A model generated the notes under the pieces. That model was not told the origin of the DNA and ran no database searches. It worked only from the letters and a program-made list of their open reading frames with translations. Position numbers and translations under genes: made by a program. From Cyanobacterium stanieri LEGE 03274 (GTDB lineage: Bacteria; Cyanobacteriota; Cyanobacteriia; Cyanobacteriales; Cyanobacteriaceae), in assembly GCF_015207825.1 (NCBI RefSeq), contig NZ_JADEWC010000002.1, positions 124,001 through 188,000 on the forward strand: a stretch of DNA of 64,000 nucleotides, written 5' to 3'. Every line of letters starts with the position of its first letter. The stretch's first letter is position 1. Shown piece after piece: positions 1 to 10,446 of this stretch.

Positions 1-1135
1 TAATCTGAGCGGTATTACCACCATCAAAAGTTTTACCACCGAAACCTATGAAATTGAGAGGATAAAAGCCGACAGTGAAGCCTATCGTCGCAGTAATCAA
101 AGGGCGATCGCCTATAGTGCCGCTTTTGTACCCCTAATTCGTTTTGTAATCTTGGTTGGCTTTACCAGCATCCTTTTATTTGGAGGCTTACAGGTAGAAG
201 AAGGTACACTGGCCGTGGGTACTTATAGTGTACTGGTATTTATGACCCAACGGCTATTATGGCCCCTTACCCGTCTTGGGCAAACCCTCGATTTATATCA
301 AAGGGCAATGGCTTCCACCACTAGGGTAATGGCATTGTTAGACACTCCTATTCAGATTCACTCTGGGGATACTCCTTTATCCCTTACGGATACCCAAGGG
401 GATATTTACTTAAAGGATGTTACCTTTTCCTATTTTGAAAGAGAACCTGTGTTAAAAAACCTTAATCTTCATATTGAGGCAGGAAAAACCACCGCCATTG
501 TTGGCTCAACAGGTTCGGGAAAAAGTACCATTATTAAGCTACTCCTCCGACTCTATGAAATTAATTCGGGGATAATTACCCTCGATGGCACTAATATCCA
601 AGATATTGTCCTTTACGACTTGCGCAAAGCCATGGGCTTAGTAAGTCAAGAGGTGTTTTTATTCCATGGTAGCGTTAGGGAAAATATTGCCTACGGTAGC
701 CCCAACGCCACAGAAGATGATGTTATTTCTGCCGCCAAAATAGCCGAAGCCCACCAGTTTATTATGGAATTACCCCAAGGATACGATACCGTAGTGGGTG
801 AAAGGGGACAAAAATTATCAGGAGGACAAAGACAAAGATTATCTATTGCTCGGGCAATTTTGAAAAATCCCCCTATTCTTATCCTTGATGAGGCAACCTC
901 CGCCGTTGACAATGAAACAGAAGCTGCGATCGCCCGTTCCCTACAATATATTACCAAAGATCGTACCACCATCATGATCGCCCATCGTCTTTCCACTATT
1001 CGCCATGCCGACTGTATTTACGTTATGGAAAAAGGAAAAATTATCGAACAGGGTAAACATGAAGAATTAATCGCCCATAATGGTATTTATCAAAGTCTAT
1101 GGCAAGTGCAAACAGGGGAAACAGTAAATTGTTAA
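1..1135 (+). CDS. ABC exporter, fused permease/ATPase (5' truncated)
   Basis: The reading frame is open from base 2, so the gene begins before the window; the first in-frame ATG at 152 is internal. The visible 377 residues hold the end of a type-1 ABC exporter membrane domain (the ITTIKSF coupling-helix region, then two hydrophobic segments) followed by a complete nucleotide-binding domain: Walker [10 protein letters not shown], a Q-loop, signature LSGGQRQR, Walker [10 protein letters not shown] and switch histidine in AHRLST. This is the half-transporter layout of MsbA-like lipid, peptide or drug exporters, which act as dimers in the inner membrane. The substrate cannot be told from the sequence. 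Stop TAA at 1133-1135. Confidence 0.93.
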   Translation, partial: NLSGITTIKSFTTETYEIERIKADSEAYRRSNQRAIAYSAAFVPLIRFVILVGFTSILLFGGLQVEEGTLAVGTYSVLVFMTQRLLWPLTRLGQTLDLYQRAMASTTRVMALLDTPIQIHSGDTPLSLTDTQGDIYLKDVTFSYFEREPVLKNLNLHIEAGKTTAIVGSTGSGKSTIIKLLLRLYEINSGIITLDGTNIQDIVLYDLRKAMGLVSQEVFLFHGSVRENIAYGSPNATEDDVISAAKIAEAHQFIMELPQGYDTVVGERGQKLSGGQRQRLSIARAILKNPPILILDEATSAVDNETEAAIARSLQYITKDRTTIMIAHRLSTIRHADCIYVMEKGKIIEQGKHEELIAHNGIYQSLWQVQTGETVNC

Positions 1136-1225
1136 GGTGCGCTGTCACAAATTAGGGTAAGGTTGCAGGTATTAAGGAGATGAGGGGTATGGGGGATAAG
1201 GAGATAGGGAGTAACGGTGATGATA

Positions 1226-1274
1226 GTTCAATTTATTGAACGAACTACCATTAGCCTTGTAATTCATTACACGG
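1226..1274 (+). repeat. Solo bipartite REP-like element
   Basis: First palindrome GTTCAATTTATTGAAC (1226-1241), a 13-nt spacer ending TTAG, then a second palindrome of about 20 bp (1255-1274) with arms CCTTGTAA/TTACACGG. About 62 bp here are nearly identical to 41531-41590, and the same design recurs at 44040-44088 and in the two large arrays. It lies between the ABC exporter and mreD. Confidence 0.8.
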
Positions 1275-1339
1275 TGGAGCTGTGAAGGTACAATCTATTT
1301 ATGAATTATCCAAACTTGATATAATTCACTACAAGGGGA

Positions 1340-1933
1340 GTGATGATATATTTTCTGGTATTCTTAACCATATTTAACAATATTTTACCCATCCCTAAAA
1401 ATCTAATGATCCTCAAAACTAGAATCATTCAACCAATCCTGGTGATTCTCATCTCCATTACTATTTCTTGTCTATTACTAATGTGGCGTATTCCAGGCAT
1501 GGAATTAGTGGGAGTTACCCCCAATTGGCTACTAATTTGGTTGGTAGTGTGGAGCGTCAAAAGAAATCTATGGCAAAGTATGGTAGCCGCTGTTTCCCTG
1601 GGTTTGATTTGGGATAGTATCAGTGGAGATTTTCCCACCCATGTTTTAGGATTAGCAGTGATAGCCCTTTTGACGAGTAATGTTTATCAGGGGGAATATA
1701 TCAAAGAAGACGTTATCTCTATTGTGGTAATTGTCTTTGGTATGGTTATTATCAGTGATACTGTTACCGCCCTACAATATAGTTTACAAACGAATCTTCC
1801 TTTGAGGGATATTTGGTTAAAATACCAACAGCATTCCCTTGCTTCGGCAATTATTAGTAGTTTATGGACACCCTTACTTTATTATCCTTTCAATCATTTT
1901 ATTAATCCCTCTAAAAAATCTCGTCGTCCCTGA
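1340..1933 (+). CDS. mreD: Rod shape-determining protein MreD
   Basis: A strongly hydrophobic protein of about 197 aa with roughly five membrane segments, matching cyanobacterial MreD in its central block (PNWLLIWLVVWSVKR, then GLIWDSISGDFPTHVLG). MreD is an inner-membrane part of the MreBCD elongasome that positions peptidoglycan synthesis. The GTG at 1340 overlaps its own AAGGGGAG ribosome site, which is too close. ATG 1343 and ATG 1406 (giving about 175 aa, the usual family length) are alternatives, and I favour 1406. mreB and mreC are not adjacent in the window. The next gene starts 120 bp downstream on the same strand. Confidence 0.82.
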   Translation: MMIYFLVFLTIFNNILPIPKNLMILKTRIIQPILVILISITISCLLLMWRIPGMELVGVTPNWLLIWLVVWSVKRNLWQSMVAAVSLGLIWDSISGDFPTHVLGLAVIALLTSNVYQGEYIKEDVISIVVIVFGMVIISDTVTALQYSLQTNLPLRDIWLKYQQHSLASAIISSLWTPLLYYPFNHFINPSKKSRRP

Positions 1934-2054
1934 AACCTCACTCTAATTTATAACTGATCAAGGGTAATTGATATTATCGAAAAATTGATAAGGTTTGTTT
2001 CACTTAAGAACATATAATATGAATAGCTTCTGGTAATTTATCATAAAGTCAAAA

Positions 2055-5000
2055 ATGCTCAACTCCGTTTTTAAAAGTTGTTATCCTAGATTAGAAATAT
2101 TATCAGGAAACTTACAACTAGATCTTTTTGCCGCCAAATTAAAATCGGTAGTTGAAAACAAAGCCCCTCAAGTTTATCAAAATCCAGACTTATTTTTTGC
2201 CAATACTTTCCCCACTGATGGCATAAAAACCCTCATTAGAGAAGTATTTACCCGTCTAAGTGGTAAAGGTAGCGGTTCACCTATTCTACGCCTCGAAACC
2301 AGCTTTGGGGGCGGTAAAACCCATGATGAGATAGCGATTTGGCATATTGCTAAATCTGGGCGTACCATTCAAGGTTTAGAGAGATTTACGGATTTAGATA
2401 TTATTCCTACTCAACCGATTCAAGTAGCCGCCATTGATGGGAGAGATTTGGATGCAGAAAATGGGGTAATTCATCAAGACACAGGGGTAACGACTTATAC
2501 TTTGTGGGGTGAAATTGCCTATCAGATAGGGGGAGTAGAAGGTTATCAATTATTGCAAAAGAGCGATCGCACCTTATTAAGCCCCGGTACATCAGTGATG
2601 GAAGCCTTAATAAAAGATAAACCGACGGTAATCATGCTAGATGAAATTGCCCGTTATCTAAGCATGGCAAGGGGGAAAAAAGTAGAAGATAGTAACCTAG
2701 GAAAACAGGTAGTTAGTTTCCTATTTTCGTTAATGGATTTAGCATCTGCCACCAATAACCTAGTCTTAGTGTATTCCCTAGCCTCTAGTAGTGATACCTT
2801 TGCCGAGGAAACCAACGAATTAAAAGAATTATTGAGCGCCTCCGCCCGTCAAGAAAGAATTTTAACCCCTAGCACCGATGTAGAAATATATAATATTGTT
2901 AAACAAAGACTTTTCGACTCCGTAGATGAAGAAGCAGGGAAAAAAGTAGCTTCGGCTTATCTGCAAATGTATAAAACAGCGCCCCTTAATTTGCCCGATA
3001 GTTGTAAAGATGCTACCTATGCCGAAGCCATTGCCCAAAGTTATCCCTTCCATCCCGAATTATTTAATCTCCTTACCAAAAAAATCGCCACCATCGATGA
3101 ATTTCAACGTACCAGGGGCGCTCTACGCCTACTAGCCCAACTGGTGCGTTATGTGTGGAATAATCATCATAAAAATGATGAAGATAACCCAGAAAACAAT
3201 CTGCCCTTGATTCATACCCACCACATACCCATGGGTAAAGAAGAAAATATCACCAACGAATTAACCTCCAAAATTCAAAGAAACACCATGCGCCCTGCCA
3301 TTAACGCAGATATTTTTAACCCCACAGGCAGAAAAGCCTACGCCCAACAACAGGATGAGCAATGGTTAATAGCGGGGAAACCTCCCTTTACCTCCTATGT
3401 AGCCAGAACTATTTTTCTTCATTCCCTTAACTATGGTATCAGTGCCGGGATTCGTCAAGCTGAGTTGAATTTATCCCTTCTCACTCCGAAAGTTGAATTA
3501 AATTTTGTTGATAACACCCTAGAAAAATTACAAACCGTGGCATGGTATTTGGATGTTGACCCTATTACTACCATAGCAAGATTTAAAGAAGAACCCTCCA
3601 TCAATAAAATTATCACAGAAGAAAAAGAGCAGATAGGCAGGGGAGAAGCAAAAGAAGAATTACGCAAACGCCGAGATACTATCTTTGCCAAAAAGTTTTT
3701 TACCCCCATCAGCGCCCCCAACAACCCCGTTGATGTGGACGATCGCCCCGATGATGTGGTATTGTGTCTTATGGATTTTGATGACATTACCATCGCCGAA
3801 TCGACGGAATTTGCCCCTTCTTCGTTAGTTGATATTCTCAATAAGACGGGAGAATCAGGACGTTTTCGTATTTATCGTAACCGTATTTTGTTCTTGGTTG
3901 CCAATAAAGGAGAGTTGGAAAAAGCCATAGACGTGACGAAGGAATATAAAGCCATCCAAAGCATCCTCAAATCCCAGACAAGGCTAGAAGACTTATCCCA
4001 AACCCAACAAAAACAACTCAAACAAAGGGGCGCTGACAAAGAATTAGGAGTCAGACAAGGTATTTCTAACGCCTATCGTCACCTATTCTATCCCGACTTT
4101 GACCCAATCAAAGCTCCTGAAGGCTTAAAACATTTCATTTTATCTCCCCAAGATGCCAACACCGTCAAAGGTAAAAATAATCAACAGGATATTATCTTAA
4201 AAGCGCTCAAAGACTGTCAAAAAATTCGGGGAGATGAACCCCTTAAACCCTATGCCCCAGCTTATATCCAACAAAAAGTATGGCCAGCAGGGTTGGATAA
4301 TATTACCACCAAAGCCATCAAAGAAACCTTTGTTAAGGATTTGGGTTTAAAATTTTTATTAGATCAAGAAATCTCCCTCTTTCGGGATACCATTCGCCAA
4401 GGGTTGGTTGATGGTATTTGGGATTTGGAGGTTAACTCACCAGACAAAAAGACAACCTATATTAAAACCGATACTCCTTTAAGCAATCTTCCCCCCCTCA
4501 TCGAGTTTTCCGACAAATATATTCTTTATCGTCGGGGTATTTTACAACCGCCCCAGCCCAAGATAATTGAACTTTCTGGGCAAGTTATTAACCCTGAAAC
4601 AAAAGAGGTTAGGGTGCGCTGGAAAGCTAATAATGCCTTAGCAGTTACTTTATATCAGGATAATAGTCTAGTGGGTGATAACTTCCGTTATAGCGATGAA
4701 TATGCCACCACCATTGAGAAGTTAACCGTCTTTAAAGTAGTGGCTAATTATGGTGATGGTGAAACGGCTACCCAAGAAATTACCATGGATTTAGTTACTT
4801 CTAGGATGAAGGAAAAAACAGGTAATTATGTGGTTGATAATAATGATCTTTTTAAGATTATTAAACCTACTGAAATTGTCAAAGATGGTACTATTAATGG
4901 TACTTTTAATTATTTAAAAGATGAATGTTTAGATAATAAAATCAAGGGAATTTCTAGCATTATTTTTACTGTGGATAATGTGATGGATTATCGTAAAATT

Positions 5001-5330
5001 AATACGGCTTTACCTTTGTTAAATAGACCTCAATTATGGTCAATAAAAATAGATCAAAGTATTACAATTCAAGCCCCAGAACAGTTTTTACGCCTAGAAT
5101 ATCAGGGAGAGGTTAATAATTTTAGAACTTTGTTTAATACTGTTAATAGTTTACTAAATATTCCTAATAATGAGGCAATAATATCGTTAACTATTACCCT
5201 TGATTTTGTTAATCCTATCGTACCTGATGGTACGGAATTTAATATGATTTTTGATCATTTGAAGCGTAATCCTGTGGATAGATTGAGTTTAAGGGCGATG
5301 TTAGTTAATGATGAGAAAACATCTCCATAA
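2055..5330 (+). CDS. DUF499-type P-loop ATPase of a defence-like cassette
   Basis: A 1,091-residue protein with the DUF499 layout: an N-terminal helical lead, then Walker A in TSFGGGKTH (about residues 82-90), a Walker B-like VIMLDEIAR near 193-201, and a long C-terminal region with no recognised catalytic motif. Families of this kind are known from genomes where they sit beside DUF1156 methyltransferases and SNF2/PLD helicases in phage-defence islands; both partners are present here (7448-10351 and 12076-15288). The likely role is an ATP-driven scaffold or DNA-sensing motor, which is inferred. No strong ribosome site is visible before ATG 2055. The 3' end runs straight into repeat array A. 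Confidence 0.78.
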   Translation: MLNSVFKSCYPRLEILSGNLQLDLFAAKLKSVVENKAPQVYQNPDLFFANTFPTDGIKTLIREVFTRLSGKGSGSPILRLETSFGGGKTHDEIAIWHIAKSGRTIQGLERFTDLDIIPTQPIQVAAIDGRDLDAENGVIHQDTGVTTYTLWGEIAYQIGGVEGYQLLQKSDRTLLSPGTSVMEALIKDKPTVIMLDEIARYLSMARGKKVEDSNLGKQVVSFLFSLMDLASATNNLVLVYSLASSSDTFAEETNELKELLSASARQERILTPSTDVEIYNIVKQRLFDSVDEEAGKKVASAYLQMYKTAPLNLPDSCKDATYAEAIAQSYPFHPELFNLLTKKIATIDEFQRTRGALRLLAQLVRYVWNNHHKNDEDNPENNLPLIHTHHIPMGKEENITNELTSKIQRNTMRPAINADIFNPTGRKAYAQQQDEQWLIAGKPPFTSYVARTIFLHSLNYGISAGIRQAELNLSLLTPKVELNFVDNTLEKLQTVAWYLDVDPITTIARFKEEPSINKIITEEKEQIGRGEAKEELRKRRDTIFAKKFFTPISAPNNPVDVDDRPDDVVLCLMDFDDITIAESTEFAPSSLVDILNKTGESGRFRIYRNRILFLVANKGELEKAIDVTKEYKAIQSILKSQTRLEDLSQTQQKQLKQRGADKELGVRQGISNAYRHLFYPDFDPIKAPEGLKHFILSPQDANTVKGKNNQQDIILKALKDCQKIRGDEPLKPYAPAYIQQKVWPAGLDNITTKAIKETFVKDLGLKFLLDQEISLFRDTIRQGLVDGIWDLEVNSPDKKTTYIKTDTPLSNLPPLIEFSDKYILYRRGILQPPQPKIIELSGQVINPETKEVRVRWKANNALAVTLYQDNSLVGDNFRYSDEYATTIEKLTVFKVVANYGDGETATQEITMDLVTSRMKEKTGNYVVDNNDLFKIIKPTEIVKDGTINGTFNYLKDECLDNKIKGISSIIFTVDNVMDYRKINTALPLLNRPQLWSIKIDQSITIQAPEQFLRLEYQGEVNNFRTLFNTVNSLLNIPNNEAIISLTITLDFVNPIVPDGTEFNMIFDHLKRNPVDRLSLRAMLVNDEKTSP

Positions 5331-5384
5331 TGCGTGGTGTAATAGATTGTTGGTTATGTTTTCATCCTAAAAAACAAATATCGA

Positions 5385-7412
5385 GTTTAATTCATTAAAC
5401 GAAAAATCCGTAGCCTCGGAATTTATTGCGAGGCGATATATGACGATAACCCATAACGTTATAAATCATTGAGGTGTATTCCCATCACCCATCGTGTAAT
5501 AAATTGTTGGATTATCATCATCCCCCACCATGAAATAAATTTCATGGCTAATAATTTTACGTTCAATAAATTGAACTAAGATAATCATAAAACCCCAGCG
5601 CACCTTACACCCCACAAAAATATCGAGTTTAATTCATTAAACGAAAAATCCGTAGCCTCGGAATTCATTACGAGGCGATATATGACGATAGTCGATTTAA
5701 TTATCATCATCCCCCACCATGAAATAAATTTCATGGCTAATGGTTTCACGTTCAATAAATTGAACTAGAATAATCTTAAAAATTAATCTTTTCTAACTCA
5801 TTAATAATTGTGTTATCCCGATGATGTTGTTTTTGGTTTTTTATATAATCAATTACCATGGGTAAACCTCTTTTTCCCACCGTGAAAATGCCGTAGCCAT
5901 TCTGCCAATAGAAAGCATTATTATCTATTTTGCCAACGAAATTAGAACTACTACCCTTAATTTTTCTTACATATTCAGATACTGCCATATTTGGAGGAAT
6001 TGAGACTAATAAATGAATATGATTTGGCATACTATTAATACCATGAACGATACAACTAAATTCCTTTGACTTATTAACAATATATTTATGTAATCTTTCT
6101 TCTATGGAGAAATTAATCAGGGGTAATCTTTCCTTTGTTGCCCATACGATGTGATAATATAATTGCCAGTATGCCATTGATATTATTATTAATTAATATT
6201 GATTCTTTGTCGTATTTTAAGCTCAATAAGCAATAAAAAATGATAGAGTTTAATTCATTAAACGGAAAACCCGTAGCCTCGGAATTCATTACGAGGCGAT
6301 ATTAAACGATAACCCATAACGTTATAAATCATTGAGGTGTATTCCCATCACCCATCGTGTAATAAATTGTTGGATTATTATCATCCCCCACCATGAAATA
6401 AATTTCATGGCTAATGGTTTCACGTTTAATAAATTGAACTAAGATAATCATAAAACCCCCAGCGCACCTTACACCCCACCAAAAAATATCGAGTTTAATT
6501 CATTAAACGAAAAATCCCGTAGCCTCGGAATTCATTACGAGGCGATATATGACGATAGTCGATTTAATTATCATCATCCCCCACCATGAAATAAATTTCA
6601 TGGCTAATAATTTCACGTTCAATAAATTGAACTAAGACTACCATAAAACCCCCAGCGCCCTTACACCCCACAAAAAATTATAGAGTTTAATTCATTAAAC
6701 GAAAAATCCCGTAGCCTCGGAATTTATTACGAGGCGATATATGACGATAGTCGATTTAATTATCATCATCCCCCACCATGAAATAAATTTCATGGCTAAT
6801 AATTTCACGTTCAATAAATTGAACTAAGACTACCATAAAACCCCCAGCGCCCTTACACCCCACAAAAAATTATAGAGTTTAATTCATTAAACGAAAAATC
6901 CCGTAGCCTCGGAATTCATTACGAGGCGATATTAAACGATAACCCATAACGTTATAAATCATTGAGGTGTATTCCCATCACCCATCGTGTAATAAATTGT
7001 TGGATTATCATCATCCCCCACCATGAAATAAATTTCATGGCTAATAATTTCACGTTCAATAAATTGAACTAAGACTATCATAAAACCCCCAGCGCCCTTC
7101 ACCCCACCAAAAAATATCGAGTTTAATTCATTAAACGAAAAATCCCGTAGCCTCGGAATTTATTACGAGGCGATATATGACGATAGTCGATTATTACCAT
7201 AAAACCCCAGCGCCCTTCACCCCACCAAAAAATATCGAGTTTAATTCATTAAACGAAAAAACCCGTAGCCTCGGAATTTATTACGAGGCGATATATGACG
7301 ATAGTCGATTATTACCATAAAACCCCCAGCGCACCTTACACCCACCAAAAAAATATCGAGTTTAATTCATTAAACGAAAAATCCGTAGCCTCGGAATTTA
7401 TTACGAGGCGAT
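5385..7412. repeat. REP-like hairpin array A
   Basis: About 2 kb of tandem, partly inverted modules. Nine copies of a forward element start with GTTTAATTCATTAAAC at 5385, 5627, 6248, 6493, 6685, 6877, 7121, 7239 and 7360. Each is followed after 12-13 nt by GTAG and a second hairpin with arms GCCTCG/CGAGGC. Six copies of a reverse-oriented element have the palindrome CCATGAAATAAATTTCATGG (5528, 5718, 6391, 6584, 6777, 7021) followed by GTTCAATAAATTGAAC. Spacing between forward elements falls into classes near 243, 192 and 120 bp, so units gain or lose whole modules. One interval is 621 bp because it holds the transposase at 5776-6177. The array separates the convergent 3' ends of the ATPase and methyltransferase genes. 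Confidence 0.93.
5776..6177 (-). CDS. tnpA: IS200-like Y1 (HUH) transposase, possible REP-associated
   Basis: A 133-aa Transposase_17 (IS200/IS605 TnpA-like) protein. The HUH metal-binding pair is in PNHIHLLVSI (about residue 50), and the Y1 region is WQNGYGIF...VIDYIKNQKQHH near 108-124, where the tyrosine of DYIKNQ is the expected nucleophile. Such enzymes cut and join single-stranded hairpin DNA. Length and motifs are intact, so it is probably functional. It has no tnpB partner and no obvious IS boundary; it sits inside array A between copies of the hairpin repeat. That is the arrangement of REP-associated tyrosine transposases (RAYTs), although an ordinary IS200-type insertion is an alternative. 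Confidence 0.88.
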   Translation of the reverse strand: MAYWQLYYHIVWATKERLPLINFSIEERLHKYIVNKSKEFSCIVHGINSMPNHIHLLVSIPPNMAVSEYVRKIKGSSSNFVGKIDNNAFYWQNGYGIFTVGKRGLPMVIDYIKNQKQHHRDNTIINELEKINF

Positions 7413-7447
7413 ATTAAACAATAACCCATCATTCATTACGAGGTTAA

Positions 7448-10351
7448 TCACCCCTCAAACATCTCCGTCTGGAAAAATTGTACCTTCGACTTAATCTCAT
7501 CAATACCCAACCAAAGATTAATCAAAGTTTGTTTCTCCTTCATACTATCAGGAATCACCTTAAAAGCCACCTCCATCACCTTCACCAACAAATCATTACC
7601 CCCTAACCCCGTATTCTTGAGGAATTTGCGCACCGCTTCCAAATCCGCCTCATCCTCATATATCCCTATCAAAGCATGTAACCCATCGATGAGATAATCC
7701 ATAGAAAACTCTTGGGGATTGATAGTAAAAGCCCGTTTTTTGAGCCTTTGTTGCGGTGTTAATAACTTACAAATACCACTGGCAGAATCAATTAACTTAT
7801 ATTCTTTTGCCAAATCATTGACATTAAAACCACCCACCGCCAAAGCCAACTGTCTAGCTTCATCAAAAGGAAACTCCCGCGCGCCAAAGGCATCCCATGC
7901 CAATAAATACCACTGAGTTAGGGCATCAAAACCAATGGTATCGGTTTGTAATAGTTTGCGGAAACGATAACCAGCAATGGCTTTTCTGGCTTCGGCGAAA
8001 GCAACTTCTGGGCGCACTTCTTTCCCCGTATTATCAAGGATAGGATAGGATTTAGAAAAGACGTTTAAGGCTACCCCAAAAGCGCTGAGATATAAATCAA
8101 TACCCGTAATGTCGTTATCCTCAAAGTATTCTGCCCGTGATTCCACTAGGTTAGCCACTTCTGGGCGTAAGTCATCCCACCATGCTTGGGGTGCGTTACT
8201 ATCCCTCTTTCTACATACTAATATTACCGTGCTAGAAACACTATTCTTCTTCGCTTGGTGGAGGTTTTGGGGGTTTTCCGTGGATACTGCCCATGAAGCG
8301 GTGATTTCAAACCCTGCATCGATTAAGGATTTGGCTAACACATCCCACGCGCCCGATTCTTTATGGTTAAATTGTACCGTTAAAACGCCCTCATCCTTCA
8401 ACACCCGATAGGCTTCATTCCATGCCATATTCATTTTGCCTTCATAATCCTGTTTGGCTAACTCGTCGGGGGAGATACCCATATTACGGAAACGGGAAGG
8501 GTTGGCAACGGCTTCCCTATCTTTGTCGGTTAATTCTTGCCAAAAGATGTCGGGGAATATGTCTCCTAATATTCTTTTATTCCAGACGTAAAAAAAGTCG
8601 GACAATTCGGCATATTGGATTGTACCATAATAGGGTGGATCTGTGACAATTGCTTCTAAGGTTTTGTCGGGTATGTGATATAAGCTATCGGCAGATTCGA
8701 GGTTTATGTTAATGTTTGATGGGTTGATTTCTTTGGTTAATTTTGTCTCTGGGGGTGTTTCTACGGTTAGGGTTAATTGTTGTTGTTTTTTGCTGGTTTT
8801 TTCTTGTTTATTTACTACATTTTTTTCTTGGTTTATATATTCGCAAAGTTTGCTAAATTCAGAGGTAAACGCATCAGCACATTGATTCCATAATTCACCT
8901 ATTCCAGAAACTTCAGGATAATTCCAATTAAGATTTAATGAGTGTTGCGTTGAGGCTCTTTCAACAGAAAATCTCCCAGAATTCCAAATAGATAATCGAC
9001 AATTTCTATCCACGCACCTATCCAATACTAAAGCTAAATAGGTGATAATTGCTTGGGCTTTTTCTAGTTCATATTCCGCTAATATTTTGGCTTTTGCCTC
9101 GTTGATTATCTCTACATAACTCACAAGAGTTAATAATTGACGAGGGTTAAATAATTCATGCCATTGATTAATACCAATATTAGGTAATCTTTCAGTTTCT
9201 TCACCCATAGGAATATCAATATCAGGTATTAGTTGATTTAAGTGATATTCATCTGATTTAGCTTCTAAATATTCCTGTGCTTTTTTAACTCCTTCTAAAT
9301 CTAAATCTGTGGGGATTCTAAATTGTAAACTGCCTTTTCCTTCCTTAAACGCCACGGCATATAATTGATGTCCTAATCCTTCGGCTTGTGCCTGTTGTTT
9401 GATATAATCATCTTCGATAACATTGTCACAATTACAACATTTGCCAACCCCTCGCCCAATGGTATTATAATCGCTAGGGTCAAATTCTATAGTGGATTGT
9501 CCATCATTAATATTAATAGTTGTACCCTTTCCTTTTTTGCCCTTTATTAACTCAAAGTCCACTCTTTTTTCAGCAAGATTAGGAATAGGTTTAACGGCAT
9601 ACCAATCTGATGTTACTTTTCTAGCTTGTCCTTTTCCTGCGTAGTTACTGGTTTTACTTAGCCACCAATTAGGAGAAAGGGGAATGGTAGAATGACAATG
9701 GGGGCAATTTACCGTGTGCGCCCAAAGGTAATTTTGTACGGTTTCGTTGGGTTGAGATGGGAAAAAGTCTTTTAATCGGGTTTTTGCTTCACTTGCCACA
9801 TAGTTAACCCATTTGTCGATGTCTTGTTGTAAATCCTTACCAAACTTAAGGGGATATTCCATCCCAGCTTTCATGGTGATGTAGGCAACGGGATTTAAAT
9901 CGGAGGCGAAGACATTTAAGTTATACCTAACCCCCTCAAAGGGAATGCTACCCCCTCCCGCGAAAGCGTCGAGGATGCTGGGGGTGTCTTTTCCCCATGT
10001 GGTTTGACAATGGTGTTGTAGTCGTTGGATTTGCTTTTGGGTGGGGGGTTGTTTATAAAGACGTATTTCTTTGATGTTGCGCAGTTTGTCTTTTTCTGCT
10101 TCGGTTTTGCTAGATTTTTCCCAAAATTCGATTTCCTCTTGGCTATAGATACCCATGATGTAGAGAAATTCTTCTGTGGTGATGTCGGCGGGGAGGAGGG
10201 AGGCTAACACGGAGGCGCGGGAAAAGGATAATGGTTTGCGAGAATACCAACGATGTAATCCTTTGAAGGGGTTTCCGCCATGTTCGTAATATACTTGTTG
10301 GTTGAGGAGTTTTACGGGGAATATCTTTTCGATGAATAGTTTTTTGCGCAT
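7448..10351 (-). CDS. DUF1156 adenine-specific DNA methyltransferase
   Basis: A 967-aa protein beginning with a DUF1156 block (GLHRWYSRKPLSFSRASVL, about residues 32-51). The SAM-binding motif I DAFAGGGS lies near residue 128 and the amino-methyltransferase motif IV DPPYYG near 569. This order is that of large COG1743-type N6-adenine or N4-cytosine methylases, which in defence cassettes probably mark self DNA. Two cysteine pairs (CPHC near 214, CCNC near 307) suggest a zinc ribbon between the motifs. It is transcribed opposite to the DUF499 gene and lies between arrays A and B, so its promoter must lie in or next to array B. The target sequence cannot be read from the protein. Confidence 0.88.
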   Translation of the reverse strand: MRKKLFIEKIFPVKLLNQQVYYEHGGNPFKGLHRWYSRKPLSFSRASVLASLLPADITTEEFLYIMGIYSQEEIEFWEKSSKTEAEKDKLRNIKEIRLYKQPPTQKQIQRLQHHCQTTWGKDTPSILDAFAGGGSIPFEGVRYNLNVFASDLNPVAYITMKAGMEYPLKFGKDLQQDIDKWVNYVASEAKTRLKDFFPSQPNETVQNYLWAHTVNCPHCHSTIPLSPNWWLSKTSNYAGKGQARKVTSDWYAVKPIPNLAEKRVDFELIKGKKGKGTTININDGQSTIEFDPSDYNTIGRGVGKCCNCDNVIEDDYIKQQAQAEGLGHQLYAVAFKEGKGSLQFRIPTDLDLEGVKKAQEYLEAKSDEYHLNQLIPDIDIPMGEETERLPNIGINQWHELFNPRQLLTLVSYVEIINEAKAKILAEYELEKAQAIITYLALVLDRCVDRNCRLSIWNSGRFSVERASTQHSLNLNWNYPEVSGIGELWNQCADAFTSEFSKLCEYINQEKNVVNKQEKTSKKQQQLTLTVETPPETKLTKEINPSNININLESADSLYHIPDKTLEAIVTDPPYYGTIQYAELSDFFYVWNKRILGDIFPDIFWQELTDKDREAVANPSRFRNMGISPDELAKQDYEGKMNMAWNEAYRVLKDEGVLTVQFNHKESGAWDVLAKSLIDAGFEITASWAVSTENPQNLHQAKKNSVSSTVILVCRKRDSNAPQAWWDDLRPEVANLVESRAEYFEDNDITGIDLYLSAFGVALNVFSKSYPILDNTGKEVRPEVAFAEARKAIAGYRFRKLLQTDTIGFDALTQWYLLAWDAFGAREFPFDEARQLALAVGGFNVNDLAKEYKLIDSASGICKLLTPQQRLKKRAFTINPQEFSMDYLIDGLHALIGIYEDEADLEAVRKFLKNTGLGGNDLLVKVMEVAFKVIPDSMKEKQTLINLWLGIDEIKSKVQFFQTEMFEG

Positions 10352-10446
10352 TTTCTCCTCTTAATCGGGTGTTGCCGTTATCCCACCATGAAATGGGGTT
10401 TTGCCTTCGCCGTGTAATAAATAGTTGGGTTTGTTGCCATCAACCG